64,000 nucleotides of DNA from Ciborinia camelliae (Eukaryota > Ascomycota > Leotiomycetes > Helotiales > Sclerotiniaceae): contig JANPYM010000009.1 of assembly GCA_025890175.1 (NCBI GenBank), positions 2,495,244 through 2,559,243 of the forward strand, read 5' to 3'. The position numbers were made by a program, and so were the translations under genes. Below, piece by piece: positions 13,055 through 24,937 of this stretch. The notes beneath the pieces were generated by a model. The model saw only the letters and a program-made list of their open reading frames with translations, did no database searches and had not been told where the DNA came from. The first letter of the stretch is position 1, and the number at the start of each line of letters is the position of its first letter.

Positions 13055-15056
13055 GATGAAGATGGAAATTGTTTCAGAGGAAGTGAGCGAATATAAAGAT
13101 GAGGATTTAAGATGAAGTGAGTGATCAATTCAGCGAATTTTGAATCCTTTTATATTGATTCATTTCCTCATTCTCCATGTATCTTACGAGTGCACTTAGA
13201 CTCTAACGATAAATAACTCAACGTGATGTAAACGGCCCTATAACAAGAGGCTTGAAAATATCAAGCTGAAGATTAACAAAGATCCACCTTAAAAAGATGG
13301 TGAAATGCATACTACTTACCAGCTTATTGGCATCATCAAGAGAGGAGGGAGTATCATAGCTTGCCAAGTTTTGTTGCACCAAGGGATACATGTACATATG
13401 GTGTGACTTTGTGTTATTTTTTCACGATGAATTATAACTTGTGACGCCCTCGTGATATACCAAAATGATATGTATATTATATCAAATTGTGATTGGAAAG
13501 GATCATGTTGGCATTGAAGCTCTAATGACTACAACAAGTAATCGTCAGACTATGCTTATTCTACCCCGCTCACTTGGGAGGACAATCTGACTGTACCTAA
13601 TATGTATAGGGATTTAAGTCTGTATTACATGCATCGTAATTTTACATTTTAAGTATGGTTGACCGACCTCTGCCAATTAATTGAGGCACTTTGGGTAAAT
13701 GAATATGCTTCTCATCGCGGGGCAAGTATTGCTGTGTTCACTAAAACCGCAGCATTCTAGATCTTACAATCTTTCGATAACCTTGTACAGCATCGTGCTA
13801 GCTCAAAATTATTATGGCCAGGCCAAAGGCAAGCTGAAGGCGAACCACATATGTTGGCAGTAGAAGTCCATGCTTCTTTCTTCATATGAATGCGGATAAA
13901 TAATTGTGTTTCCGAAGCACAGCCACTCTCAAAGGTGCATTACAAGTTCCAACAATGATCCAATAGAGATAATACTTCCAAACTCACAACAAAATAGAAA
14001 GAGCCCAGAACCCTTGTTTGGATATCTTAGGGGAGAATATTTGCTAATATAAACGCCAACAAACCGATATTATGCGGGCCGAACCGTCGAAATGAAGAAA
14101 TTCAACCCCACTTGGGGCTGAAAATAGATCCCATGCAATGCAATGCAGTAGAATAACCAAAAGATTGTGTGTGATACGATGAAGTCGTTAAAGAGTTCAA
14201 TTTTCAGCTCACCTCACTCAGGATATGGCATCCGGTAGATAGATAATATAGTGCATGCCGTGGCTAATACCCAAGTCTAGACGAATTTGTCAATATACAG
14301 AAAAACGTTAAACTCAGGAACAATGAGTTTATTTTTGACGATGTAACTTCGTTGTGTGATATTACTCCGGTATGAATTGCATCAGCTCGTAGACAGGCGA
14401 ATAGGAAAATTAACCTCCATCACGAGTCATTTGATACTGGAGAATAGGACAATGTACTCGGTGTATGTAAACGAACGATTCTTTGACATCGGATTGCTTC
14501 GTATTCTTTCTTGAGATGGTTGCAACAAAGTATCAATGCAACGACGACATGATACTAGCGTAGTAACATAAATACATGTTCATCATGGGGGCGTAAACTG
14601 CAATCAATTCTAGAGAATAAATGGAACTGTGACATTACTCCAGTTGCATTTTCATATTCCAGCTGCATCACGACTTTATCACTGGAGTACCTATGGTCAA
14701 AACACATTGGAAGATGCAAACGAAGCTTGTGAGAAGAAATATTAATCAATTTCCATACAGAGATATCATAGTATGAGGAGAAAAAGTATTGGGCGCGAGT
14801 GCTTGAGTATCTAATTAGGTACTCTGAAGAAGTTGCCCTGAAATTCAATCCAAAATTTGGACCCGCAAACTATTAGTAGTCACATGACATTGGTAAAGTG
14901 ATCAATATCTTCACGTGCGCAAACTTCAGTATCGGGATGGAAACCCCATCATATTATACAATCCACTGCACTGCACCCTGCAACGCAATCAAATCAATAT
15001 AGAATCAGGATTCCGAAAACCTCGTAACTTCATTTTCAGCCCACCAAAATAATACG
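13055..15056. other. 2-kb intergenic region without a gene
   Basis: No ORF with coding character or splice structure was found. The first part is the promoter of the secreted repeat protein and the last few hundred bases that of RIB7. An open frame near 14555-14848 on the minus strand lacks a proper ATG context and family resemblance. Confidence 0.55.
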
Positions 15057-15872
15057 ATGTCCTCCACCAGGGATGCCCTGCATTTCCCCGCATCCGAACG
15101 TGCTCAAATGGACGATTATCTACCACCCAAAACATCTATGATGAGTGCGGACTCGAAGTCACTTCCCCATACAACACTCACATATGCCACGTCCATGGAC
15201 TCACAAATTACCATATGTCCGGGTATAGGATCACCCATCTCCGGTGCGGCCTCAAAAGCAATGACGCATTACTTAAGATCTAGACACGATGCGATATTAA
15301 TAGGTGTTAGCACTGCAATTGCAGATAATCCGAGTTTAAACTGCAGATTGGAAGGGGTGGGAGGTTATGGGGGAGGAGATTCGCTGGAGGGACAACCAAG
15401 ACCTGTTATCATTGATCCTAAAGGCCGATGGAATTTCGGAGAGCACAATAAGATTTTTGGGTTGGTGAAGGATGGTAGAGGAAGAGCACCTTGGATTATT
15501 ACCGCTGAGCGCGAAAATGAAATTTCATCCCAGAAAAGAGAGTTTCTCAACGCACTAGGTGGGAAGTTCATATTTTTGTCACCGGACCAAAAGGGAAAAT
15601 TTTCTTGGACTCATATTCTACGAGTGCTTGGTGAGGAAGGGATTGAAAGCGTGATGATTGAAGGGGGTGCTGGGATTATTAATGGGATACTAGCTGAAGG
15701 TCGAGGATTGATAACAGGAGTTATTGTGACAATAGCGCCGGTCTGGCTTGGGAAGGGAGGAGTATCCGTGACTCCTGACAGAGAGAACCCGGAAAACGAG
15801 GCAGTGAGACTGAAGGACGTGAAGTGGATTCCACTGGGACAGGACGTTGTTTGTTGCGGAAAGATTCTTTAA
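15057..15872 (+). CDS. RIB7: Riboflavin biosynthesis reductase RIB7
   Basis: A single exon of 271 residues, typical of the family. RIB7 reduces 2,5-diamino-6-ribosylamino-4(3H)-pyrimidinone 5'-phosphate with NADPH, the second committed step of fungal riboflavin synthesis, in the cytosol. The RibD C-terminal (dihydrofolate-reductase-like) fold is visible: TLTYATSMDSQI at the first strand, SRHDAILIGVSTAIADNPSLNCR around the substrate/NADPH site, PVIIDPKGRW, and the late MIEGGAGIINGIL cofactor-binding loop. The start is preceded by CAAAATAATACG and is the first ATG of the open frame. There are no introns, unlike most neighbours. Assignment is secure from these blocks. Confidence 0.95.
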   Translation: MSSTRDALHFPASERAQMDDYLPPKTSMMSADSKSLPHTTLTYATSMDSQITICPGIGSPISGAASKAMTHYLRSRHDAILIGVSTAIADNPSLNCRLEGVGGYGGGDSLEGQPRPVIIDPKGRWNFGEHNKIFGLVKDGRGRAPWIITAERENEISSQKREFLNALGGKFIFLSPDQKGKFSWTHILRVLGEEGIESVMIEGGAGIINGILAEGRGLITGVIVTIAPVWLGKGGVSVTPDRENPENEAVRLKDVKWIPLGQDVVCCGKIL

Positions 15873-16185
15873 ATAAGCATACATGGGTTGCTACGCTATA
15901 ATGTAGAACAATGATTAATTCAGAACAAAGATGGTCATTACCCGAACCGTAAAAAGCATGGATAGTGGATCATTTTTGCCTGCGTGTATATGTTATTTAG
16001 TATGAGAGTCCACAAGTAGTGTCCAGTATCTACAAAAGCAGGCCTATTGACAGCCATATGAAAAAAAGTCGGCAAGAACTCGCTATGAACTCCGTATCCC
16101 CTTTTCTTTCATGATGCTATATATTACAGCGTTTTACAATGTTCATAGCTCGTATAGCTAGATGCTAAAACTTCCTCAACCATCA
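15873..16185. other. Convergent 3' intergenic region
   Basis: About 310 bp between RIB7 and the 3' end of the SLS1 gene. No gene seen; it should hold both polyadenylation regions. Confidence 0.6.
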
Positions 16186-19154
16186 TCATCCTGTACCTTC
16201 GAAATGGAAAGATTTCTCCCCCGGATGTTCCCACGGTTTCTGCCCCGAATTTCCCCACTCATCATCCTCTTGGCTGGCTAGTGGACCCCCGAATCTGGCC
16301 TCTTTCTCTTCCTCTAGTGGATAATGTTTTTGAACAGTCAGAAAATCACTGGGCCTTTTGGGCACGAACTTGAAATCATCAGGCCCCAAAACTGGGTCTT
16401 TGCGTTCTAGGAACACCTCTCTGATCTGCCCATAAACTTTTGTGATATTCTTCATATCCATCAAATCAATCATCCTCAACGCCACCTGCATAGTCTTGTT
16501 GATTTCTTTCTGGTTCGGCATCGGGCGACAGGCAAGGCTCAACTCCAAGCGTGAACCACCCGCTTTTCCGGCTTCGATACTCGTGCAACGTAATTCGTGA
16601 CCAGCGAAATTAAAAAATGCGGTCTTTCTATATTCGAGCCTGGTGACCAAATATTCAACATTCACGCCCAATTCCGGTTTGTCTGCCATGCGTTTCCAGC
16701 CATCTGCGGTGCATAAATGTCTAGCTAGAGGTAGGACTAGCTTTGGTGGTGTTTCTAATTGTCGTTGACTGGTTAGGTCTAGCTGTGAATTGTTGACAAA
16801 ATTCTTTACAGCAGTTGCAGCCTCTTTCAACTTGCCCAATCCGGCATCTACTATAGACTTTTCATATAACATAGTCGAACGGATTTTCCTCTCAAATTGA
16901 AGGTCTGCTTTCAGTTCAGGGAGCATGAGATCGGCAGTCTCAGTGGAGACGATAGCATGAATTTCACGAAAATTTACTTTACGCAATTTTGGATCGATTG
17001 CAAAAGACATCTCTATCTGGGGAAAGTCTCTAAAAGCAGAAGGCCCAATTTGCTTGCCCTTTGGACAGAGAGCCCATGGATTAGGTTTGAAATACACGAT
17101 GAGCTCATGATTTGGTTGGTCAGAAGACACGTGGTGGATCTGATCCGATTGAAAAAGTCCCGATATATTTGGTACTTGGCTGGAAAATGTTCGGGTTGAT
17201 CCATTATGCATTTCGGTTTCCAGTTTGTTCATATTCAGAGTTTTGTCGGGGGATATCGTGCCATGGCCCCTTGACGTCTTTTTGTCTTCGTCGAGTTCTC
17301 TGCCAATTCGCTGGCTGCTGATATTGTGTAAGATAGTTCCGGCTTTAATCCAGGTGGTGGGCACGTATTCATGAGACCATAAAGATTCAGCTCCTCCAGA
17401 GGCGGAGTTTTTCTGGTGTGCCCCAAGAAGGTTTACACCCTCAGTCTTGAATGGAAACTTATACTGAACCTTTTCAGGCAACTGCTTCTCGTCTGTAGAT
17501 TTAGGAGTTGCTGTGATCCATCTACTCCATGTACGAAGCTTTTCGTGCCAAGAAAGCTCACGAGATCTTGGAAATCGAACAAAACCGCTAGGTAAATCAA
17601 CCTCGTGAGAAGACTCATCAAAGTTTCGCAATCCAACTTTCCTGGAACCGTAATCATTTCCATCGGGGCGGACCAGATCCAGTAACAAGCGTCTTACGAC
17701 ATCAAACCTTTGTGACAGTTTGGATGTTTGGTCGGTAACCATAGATGAAATCAAAAGCTGTGGCTCGTTAGTAAGATATAGTAAGGAACAAATTTAGGAG
17801 CACTAACAGATGGCTCCTCGTGTGAAAGTCTTCTGATATCCGTTTTCGTTAATTCACCAAGTTTAGTCAACACTCTCGGAGTAAGGGTCCTGGACTCCCA
17901 ACCCCTTTTGTAATGAGGGAGGCATAACACACCCAACGGGAATTTTTCCCGACTAATACTTTTAATTCCATCCTGAATCTCGGCGAGTATAAAAGCAGAT
18001 TTCTCTCGAGTTGAGGTGATACGTAGAGCTTGACGGGGTCGAAATATTTCAATCCTTTCAGGCTCGTTTAAATAGTATCGTTTGATCACAGATTCTATGT
18101 ATCCTTGACCTACAATCACCCTACATCAGCTTATTTGTCACGAAAAAAAAGACTTTCGTTACGCACTAACTAAAAAGTCTAGATCCTTTATTGCAATTTG
18201 GATTTCGACTTCACCGATCCCCTCGACAATTTCTGGAACTTCCAGTTGCCAGCATTCTCTCAAAACTCTCACCGCATGGTTTTGCTTGGGATTGTAGGAT
18301 GCTGGAGAATATCCCCGCAGAGGGCTGTTATCGATTGGCTGATTTATTGGAGAGATTTCTGGTACCCAGGGAGTGCATCGCGAAATTGCTTCCTTGTCGT
18401 ATAGGATTCCCAGTCCAAGAGACGGAACTCGCCTCATCCTTTGTTTGCGTGGGTATGACTGAATATACTTCTTCAGTTGATTATTTGTGAAACTTGTGTG
18501 TAATGATTGAACTACGTCGTTGAAATCCTCCCATGTCTGTATTTTGTCCTTTTGCGGTTTAAATTCATTAATATTCGTTTCGAGGTCTTCCGAAGAGATA
18601 ATCCCTCTCTCGCTTTGAACCCTGGCCAAAATATCAATACTCTCAGGTGCCGGGGCTTCGTCCATGTCCTTAACCTTCTCTTTGTAGAATCTCAACTTGG
18701 AATCTCGCAAAACAAGAACTTCAGCGCTCTTGCCCAACGCATCCACACCCGACAAAGGCACACTAGCTCCGAATTGTTTCAATCCAGTATGTCCATAAAC
18801 CTTCTCCTTTGGTTTATATTTATCTAAAGGTTTGGATCGGCGACTCGATTTTGGAGTCCTGATCGCACGAGAGGGCTTTCTGATTGCCTTGTCGTTGTGC
18901 GGTTCTGGTGGCCATTCTCTCGGCCTCGTTGGATCTACCCATCTTTCGTTATAAGATCCTGTATCTTCATTGCTATTCCCATGGCGCTCTCCGTGCTGTG
19001 GTTGACCATTTGACGCTCCTGACCAATTGCCTTCATGATCTACTATCAGCTCTGTGGAATACGCTCTTCGTGCTGAGAATTGTAGAGATCGTTGACCTAA
19101 TCGAATTTGGCATCTCAAGCATATATGCGCTGCAGAGATGTGGCGGCGAATCAT
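16186..19154 (-). CDS. SLS1: Mitochondrial inner-membrane protein, SLS1 family
   Basis: Three exons on the minus strand, 19154-18167, 18109-17808 and 17757-16186, give about 953 residues. The N-terminus has arginines, hydroxylated residues and few acids before an FSARRAYST segment, as expected of a mitochondrial presequence. The central VIKRYYLNEPERIEI and FPLGVLCLPHYKRG segments and overall layout match the SLS1 family, whose yeast member sits in the inner membrane and links mitochondrial transcription to translation. The first intron has two possible solutions. I chose GTGCGT at 18166 with an acceptor ending at 18110 (57 nt), because a CTGAT branch site is then well spaced. The alternative (42 nt, 18162-18121) adds five residues. 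Intron 2 (50 nt) has a clear ACTAAC branch. The 5' end faces NSE3 across 283 bp, suggesting a shared promoter. The family call comes from pattern recognition, without a domain search. Confidence 0.78.
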
Positions 19155-19437
19155 GTATGCGATTGGAAATTCGTCGAGGGAAAATTGTAATTGTCTTCTT
19201 ATCGTGAATAGAAATCTTCATATTTTTTGATGATCGGGAGCGGGGAAGTCGGCCGATTTTTTGCCGAACAGTTTTTCCGATCAAACGCGGTTGGTCGCGT
19301 CTCCCCAAAGTTATACTACGCGCCAGTTTTATATCAAAGAACAATATTCCATTGTTGGTATTATAATCGTAATCAAAATCATAATCACCAAAATCACACA
19401 CAGAATTGATCACTTTAAATTTGTATTCAAATCCAAT

Positions 19438-20607
19438 ATGCCTCCCAGTTCCCGAAAAGGTTCACGCCAAGTGGTATGTTTTACTTCATCCCCTCCTTTT
19501 TCCAATACCCCCGCGCTCTCAAACTAAATTACCCCAGAAAATTAGAAATGATGAAGAATCGGAAGAAGAAAGCCCTAGGAATATCCAGCACCGCCGTCGC
19601 GCAGCTCCAGAGTCGGATGACGAAGAAGACGAAGAAGAGGATGATGCAAGAGATGGAGAAGGTATGGATCTGGACAGGGAGGACTCTTTAGATCAAGCAG
19701 TGAAGAAACTGGTCAGATATGCTTTGGCATGCGAATTTCAACGATTGCCAATTACGAGAACTGGCATCAAAGAGAAGGTTCTCGGAGCGCAAACTAGATC
19801 CTTCAAATCTATATTCGAACCAGCCCAAGATTCTTTACGATCCGTATTTGGCATGGAAATGGTGGAACTCCCCGTCAAAGAAAATGTCACTATTAAAGGG
19901 CGATTAAGTAAGTAAATTCCTAACTTGTCCGTGTTCATAACTAATCAAACTGTTATTTAGAGGAAGCTAGCAGAAAATCAAAACACACGACGACCTCTTC
20001 CTATATTCTCACAAGCATTCTCCCCACCGAATACCGATCGCCGTCAATTATCCAACCTTCGAAAGTGGTTAGTCAGTGGGATGAAGCTACATATATTGGA
20101 TTCTATACCACGGTAGTTTCCGTAATAATGTTGAGTCCCGACTCTACGATGACCGACAGTAAACTCATGTCAGTCCTGAGAAAGTTGAATGCGGAAACAA
20201 ATATGCCCATTGATAAAACCACTCTGATCTTGAAGAAGATGATGCAACAAAATTACGTAACTCGCACTATCGAAAAAAATGACGGAGATGAGGAGGTTAT
20301 CGAGTGGAGAGTAGGACCTCGTGGCAAAATGGAGATTGGTACGAAAGGTGTGCAAGGCCTTGTGAAGGAAGTATATGGCGCGGAGGCACCTGAAGATATA
20401 GACAAGCGATTGAATCGTAGTTTGGGGTTGGGGAAGAGGAAGGTAATACATGGAGAAGGTGAAGAAGAGGTTGAGGAGGAGGCTGAAGACAATGGAGGAT
20501 CAAGCTCTAGGAGAGTTTCCAGAAGGGGAAGACCACGAAAAGAAGCAAATAACGAAGAGGATGAGGGAGAGGATGAGGGAGAGGATGAGGACGAGGATGA
20601 TGAATGA
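19438..20607 (+). CDS. NSE3: SMC5/6 complex subunit NSE3 (MAGE homology domain)
   Basis: Exons 19438-19473, 19538-19907 and 19961-20607 encode 350 residues with consistent phases. An acidic, low-complexity N-terminal stretch (about 20-65) precedes a MAGE homology domain: LDQAVKKLVRYALACEFQRLPITR (first winged helix), IFEPAQDSLRSVFGMEMVEL, SYILTSILP, then GFYTTVVSVIMLSPDSTMTDSKLMSVLRKLN and the YVTRTIEKND / EWRVGPRGKMEIG second winged helix. NSE3 pairs with the NSE1 RING protein and NSE4 in the SMC5/6 complex, which acts in DNA repair and replication-fork stability. The C-terminus is a long Glu/Asp tail interrupted by an RRGRPRKE segment that resembles an AT-hook. The 12-codon first exon ends at a GTATGT donor. 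Confidence 0.9.
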
Positions 20608-21386
20608 TCAGTCAATGCATTTAATTTGACGGTAATTTGTGGTTGCTGATAAAGCTGGCTGGGGCGTTATTTGATGGATATGAAATTATGGATTTATGGA
20701 TATGGGAAGACTGCGAAATGTAGTGCACATCTCGGGCTAGGAGTTTTTGTGTACTGGAGTAAAGCAACCTTTTGTCTAAGGTTTCTGGGATATCCTGAAC
20801 ATTGAATGACGGAGATCCAAAGGCCAATTCAATTAATGCATATGGGCATCTAAAAACGCAACAAATGTAGAATGGTGCGTTGGAATAATAATCACAGTTG
20901 ACCTCCGCTCCTTCATTCTGTCCAGCGCAATCGTCAGATCGTATCCGCTCCATGCATTATGAATTAAAACATCTACTGTACAATCTGGCAAAAAATAGTA
21001 CGATGCGCAACATACGGTAAAGGACGACCTTACAACATGGGAAACCACGTCCAGGGGGGGAGGGGGAAGGGGGAAGGGGGGATAGAGGGGTGGGATGCAA
21101 CTCGCAGGATAGATTATTGCGAATCATGTACCCCATCCTTGTTTCTGGAACTAGAAGTGATAGCTCATAGGACTTGTTTTCATCCCCATTCCCTTAAACC
21201 CTTACATGATATCAATCTCAATTCCCATTATGTTTGCGCCATGAACACCAAAATTGTAACATCTGGGGCACACCACCTCCGTCTTCTTCGGCCTATTTTC
21301 CCATCGCATGTCCATTCACAAGCCGTTATTGATGATATGCGCTGTTTCGTTTCGGTCCTCCAATCCCTCACACAGATTTCATCCAC
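20608..21386. other. Convergent intergenic region with G-rich tract
   Basis: No gene is supported. It contains a strong G-run tract at 21054-21094, listed separately, and the 3' ends of the two convergent flanking genes. Confidence 0.6.
21054..21094 (+). other. Potential G-quadruplex tract
   Basis: Runs of 7, 5, 5 and 6 guanines are separated by loops of 1, 2 and 2 bases, followed by runs of 4 and 3. This meets the usual criterion for an intramolecular G-quadruplex. It sits between the convergent 3' ends of NSE3 and the SF3b10 gene, where it might affect termination or replication; that role is inferred. Confidence 0.75.
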
Positions 21387-21885
21387 CTAATCCTGCACCT
21401 CGGGTGGTTTCCCAACTGGTTGAATCATTTTCTGTTGAACATCAGTCTAACTCTCTTGAATTTCATCTCTCTATGTCCACAAAGCCTCCACGCCCGAGTT
21501 TCATGCCGGCCAAAGAAAAAACAGAGTACACACCTCAATCATATTCTTCCTAACAATCTCCCTTGGACTACCCATCCCAATCGCCATGTAACTTAACAAC
21601 GGCGGATGACCCACATATGACGCATATGAATCTCTCTGAATATTGCTCGTCCATTCAAATCTTGTTGTATCGGCATGACCGGTTCCAACATAGCGCTGCT
21701 GGAGTTGCTCGAGCTGTTGCTGGGCGCGAAGTTTGTCCGCCTACACATAAGGTATTAGCAATTTTGGTACTGACTCAAACCAATCGACATTGGAAAAAGA
21801 TGAATTAAATCATGGTTTTTCCTGATCGCGTCACGATCCCACCGCGATCAATAGAACATGAATAAATTGAAAACATTCTTACCAT
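21387..21885 (-). CDS. SF3b10 / SF3B5-type splicing factor 3b subunit
   Basis: The protein of 84 residues is built from three exons on the minus strand: 21885-21883 (only the ATG), 21740-21534 and 21431-21387. Exon 2 reads ADKLRAQQQLEQLQQRYVG, then TGHADTTRFEWTSNIQRDSY, then a HPPLLSYMAIGMG segment. These are the hallmark blocks of the small SF3b subunit (human SF3B5, yeast Ysf3), which sits in the U2 snRNP SF3b complex that recognises the branch site. Exon 3 supplies KMIQPVGKPPEVQD, matching the conserved C-terminus. The acceptor GTGTAG at 21741 leaves no upstream coding room in frame, and an ATG lies directly against a GTAAGA donor at 21882, so the start codon alone forms the first coding exon. 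Introns are 142 and 102 nt. The promoter is shared with the divergent gene at 22403. Confidence 0.92.
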
Positions 21886-22402
21886 ATTGTCTTGATCAAC
21901 CTAATAAGTCGGCAAGTTCTAGAGAGGAGAATCAAAGCTCGAATCCATGAGATATGAATGAATGTTGACCGGTCCGTCTTTTATCCAGCGGCCGCTAGGT
22001 AGGTACCTATGGTAGCAGAACCTTGGAAAGGCAAGTGTATGCCTGAGGCATCAAAAGGCAATTTGAGTCTCCCGTCCCGTTTCTGAGCCTCTCTACAATC
22101 AAGCTGGATGTTTTGTTCAATCTACCTAACAGGTAACTAACAACCTACAATCAACCATCACATCATACAAATCATCAAATTCACCTCCATTTCGTGTGCA
22201 CTTTTCTCTATCATAAAGGATCATTCTCTCAGTATTTCCCCCCGCCGTTCCTGCGATTGTATTTGAGCAGCTAACAAAGCCATTCTTCTGTATATCGCAA
22301 ACTTCATCGCCTATTTATTAGTTGGAATTATCATTCTGGATGGGGTTGATGATTTCTGATGCCTAGTTGAAGAATATCATTGAGGAGCAGAGATAATTCA
22401 TC
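21886..22402. other. Divergent promoter region
   Basis: About 517 bp separate the start codons of SF3b10 (-) and the Cys/His-rich protein gene (+). Both genes carry micro first coding exons. No gene inside; pyrimidine-rich blocks lie near 22140-22260. Confidence 0.6.
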
Positions 22403-23816
22403 ATGGAGTAAGTCATATTATTCACGTGACTACGCGTTTTCTAACTCATGTCACAGGAACACCCCATTTGAATTGAGACCCCAAGGCCAGACCTATCCTC
22501 TCACATTGGATGAGCGTCTTGCCCATGCAGATAGTTATCGTATCGACCATGAACTCCTAGAAACTACTCGTGAAAGTATCCATACGTTTTACCATAGCTC
22601 CTTTCCAAGCGCACACACCGGCAACCCTAAAAATTGCGAGAGTTGTATTGGAATGAATCGTCAGATGCGCAAGGCCTATCAGGATTGGTACCTCTCAGAT
22701 GAACCGGATCGCTGGTACTCCAAGCTCTTCGACTATAAGGCAGAATTACAGTCGATGTTTGAGCAACCTCAAGTCTACAGTCTTGCCGATATCCATAAGA
22801 GGGCAGACCAAGAGCTTCGGGCGCATTTAAAAAAAGATCTTTGCGCATACAGACCAGATGATAGCGAAGATGTTGCTGAATTTAAGGATCGTACTGCAAT
22901 GGAACTTGACGAAGGGAGGGACATCTCAAAAGTTTTGACTTCCTACTTAACTGAGCAAATTAAGTCGTGCCCACCGAATCAGGTCGACTTTATCCTTCGC
23001 ATTAACGATACTACTACCACCGAAGAACGAATTCCAATCTACGTCACATATTATTGCAGCCCTCTAGAGACGGATTCAGCCAGTATACGGAACTCCAAAA
23101 CTAGATATGCACGTATGTTTGAAAGTGGCGTTCCCCACGATGAAGTTGTTGCTATAATTAAGAAGGAAAGTACTCGTACGAAGGAAGTGGAAATAGCACA
23201 TCTCCAAAGTCGCCTCAACGCACTCAATCTCGCACAATCTGCTCACCTAAAGGCAAAAGCAAAGAAAGCCAAGAAAGATGCCCTCAAATCCCAACGTCAC
23301 CAAGAGGTGATAAAGGAGAGTAAAGCGCTTTGTTCATATGACGGTTGTGATGAGGACGTGGATCTAGCTGTACCAGATGGTGCTCTCCAATGCGTTTTAT
23401 GTGATTGGATTGCTTCAAAGGTTCCAGAAGATCGAGATCATAAAAGGTACTATTATTGCTGTCCTGATCATGCTCTTCTGGATCATGAAGTTCACGATAA
23501 AGCCGATCATTATTGCCTGAGCGCTCATTGGAAAGATTGTTGCCTTTCGGAATTTGGCTCCGGTGGTAATGAAACCTATGACGGAATGGGTTTGTGTAAA
23601 GTTTGCTTAGTTAGTGGACACAAGGCTCTTTTCTGCTCCGAAGAGTGTTACGAAAAGAATTATAATCAACATGCTGCAGAGTGGCACACGGATGAGAACG
23701 CACAGAATTCGCTGGAAGTTTTTCAAATGCCGGATGATTTGATAATCCAGGATGTTGGTGATGATCCTGGAATAGAGAGTGGTGAAGTGGAGGATACGGA
23801 GATGAAGGATGTTTGA
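22403..23816 (+). CDS. Cys/His-rich orphan protein, possible zinc-binding
   Basis: Predicted 454 residues from two exons: 22403-22407 (ATGGA, five bases) and 22457-23816. The 49-nt intron with GTAAGT donor, CTAACTC branch and CACAG acceptor joins in phase to read MENTPFELRPQGQTYPL. An unspliced start at 22380 would instead give a low-complexity Ser-rich extension, so splicing is preferred. The N-terminal half is helical and charged, with a CESCIGMNR pair. A Lys/Ala-rich coiled coil lies around 255-290. The last 140 residues hold dense cysteines and histidines in a CxxxxCD, CVLCDW, YYYCCPDH, CLSAHWKDCC, CKVCLVSGHKALFCSEECYEKNYNQH series, suggesting two metal-binding modules; the CSEECYEKNYNQH end recalls a MYND-like finger. 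No function is assigned. Confidence 0.8.
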
Positions 23817-24424
23817 TATTGGAATCATATCAAACTTGATGTATTATAGTGATGAGTTAGACGAAATGAAAACGTATTTTAATCTTTGAGCCGGTTCTGA
23901 GCATTTAGTTGATGTCATCTGAACTTATCTTCCTCGCAGGACTATACATTCGTTATGTGGAGGAGTTTCCAATGCTTGGCGACTGCCATTCAAAGTGTTT
24001 GGAACAGATCTTTTTTTTTTGGCTTGCTGAGTGACCATGTATCTTGAGAGTGTTGTCTCATTTTTAATACAAATATTTTACTATTTTTCAAAAAAATCAA
24101 GGTACTGATAAATTCGGTTCCAGTTTTTATCTTGTGAGCCCTAGGTCTTTACCTTGAAACTCTCATTTTGTACATGGATTTGGGAATCTAGAACATCGAA
24201 TCACGATTTGGCCATCCAGATTGATGTTGAGAATGAACATGGGTTTTTGAGTTTAACTATTCGTCAATTGGAACAGGTCTCTGACTAAATCACTTTAGAT
24301 TTATGTAGGGCTTTGTAGATTAAATTTTATTTGAAGTTATTGATGTACATATTCTCCCCAACTCGCTCAAAATCCTCTTCCCATCACACCTCGTATACTG
24401 AACATTTCTACTATCCAAGAGATC
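23817..24424. other. Convergent intergenic region
   Basis: No gene. AT-rich, with a T9 run near 24010 and no clear coding frame. Confidence 0.55.
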
Positions 24425-24937
24425 CTACGCAGTCATAAAAATACTCCTTTTGTCATTCTTATTTGCCTTTATTTCCCAATCTACATCTTGATCGATTTCT
24501 CGGGTCCGGTCATCCTGCTTTAGATGAATAGAAACACATTTGACCATGCGGCTACCGCTTTTTGATGTAAAACTCTCGAAAAGGTGGAAACCCTGAGGAC
24601 ATTCAATAATTTCGTTGGAGTCGAAAGATCGTTTCGATAGATGTGATTCCTAAAATGGAGAATGTAAGTTAGCAGATGAATTAAAGGCAACAGGGTAGTA
24701 TTCCGAAGTTACTTGCAATCTGTAAATTATTACTATAAGTGATAATGTTACCACCGGCGTTAGGAGTTCTCTTGGACTAGTTAGCGATTTGTGTGAGAGT
24801 TTTGTAATAATTATGGTTGAATGTAAAATCAATCCATTGACAAAGGTTTTGAAAGAGAAAATGCTTACTGGAAATGGAATCGCGGAAACGACTCCAACAG
24901 CTGTCAGTCCCAGAATGAAGATGGAAAGTGGATGCAT
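24425..24937 (-). CDS. Small secreted protein, orphan (candidate effector)
   Basis: Best model: exon 24937-24869 and exon 24649-24425 on the minus strand, joined in phase 0, giving 97 residues. The first exon encodes almost exactly a signal peptide (MHPLSIFILGLTAVGVVSAIP). The second carries SHLSKRSF, with a Lys-Arg site for a Kex2-like protease, then only two cysteines in ECPQGFHLF and RMVKCVSIH, then a charged tail. The two cysteines could form one disulfide. The 219-nt intron is long; a CTAAC branch and TTTTAG acceptor at its end are clear, but a small additional exon inside it cannot be excluded. I recognise no family. Signal peptide, small size and propeptide site are typical of secreted fungal proteins that act on hosts or competitors, but that role is inferred. 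Confidence 0.65.

Noticed and set aside
14555..14848. Minus-strand 97-residue ORF
   Set aside because: Begins at a non-ATG position, no splice partners, no recognisable motif.
20253..20615. Ser-rich minus-strand ORF opposite NSE3
   Set aside because: Mirror image of the GAGGAT acidic tail of NSE3.
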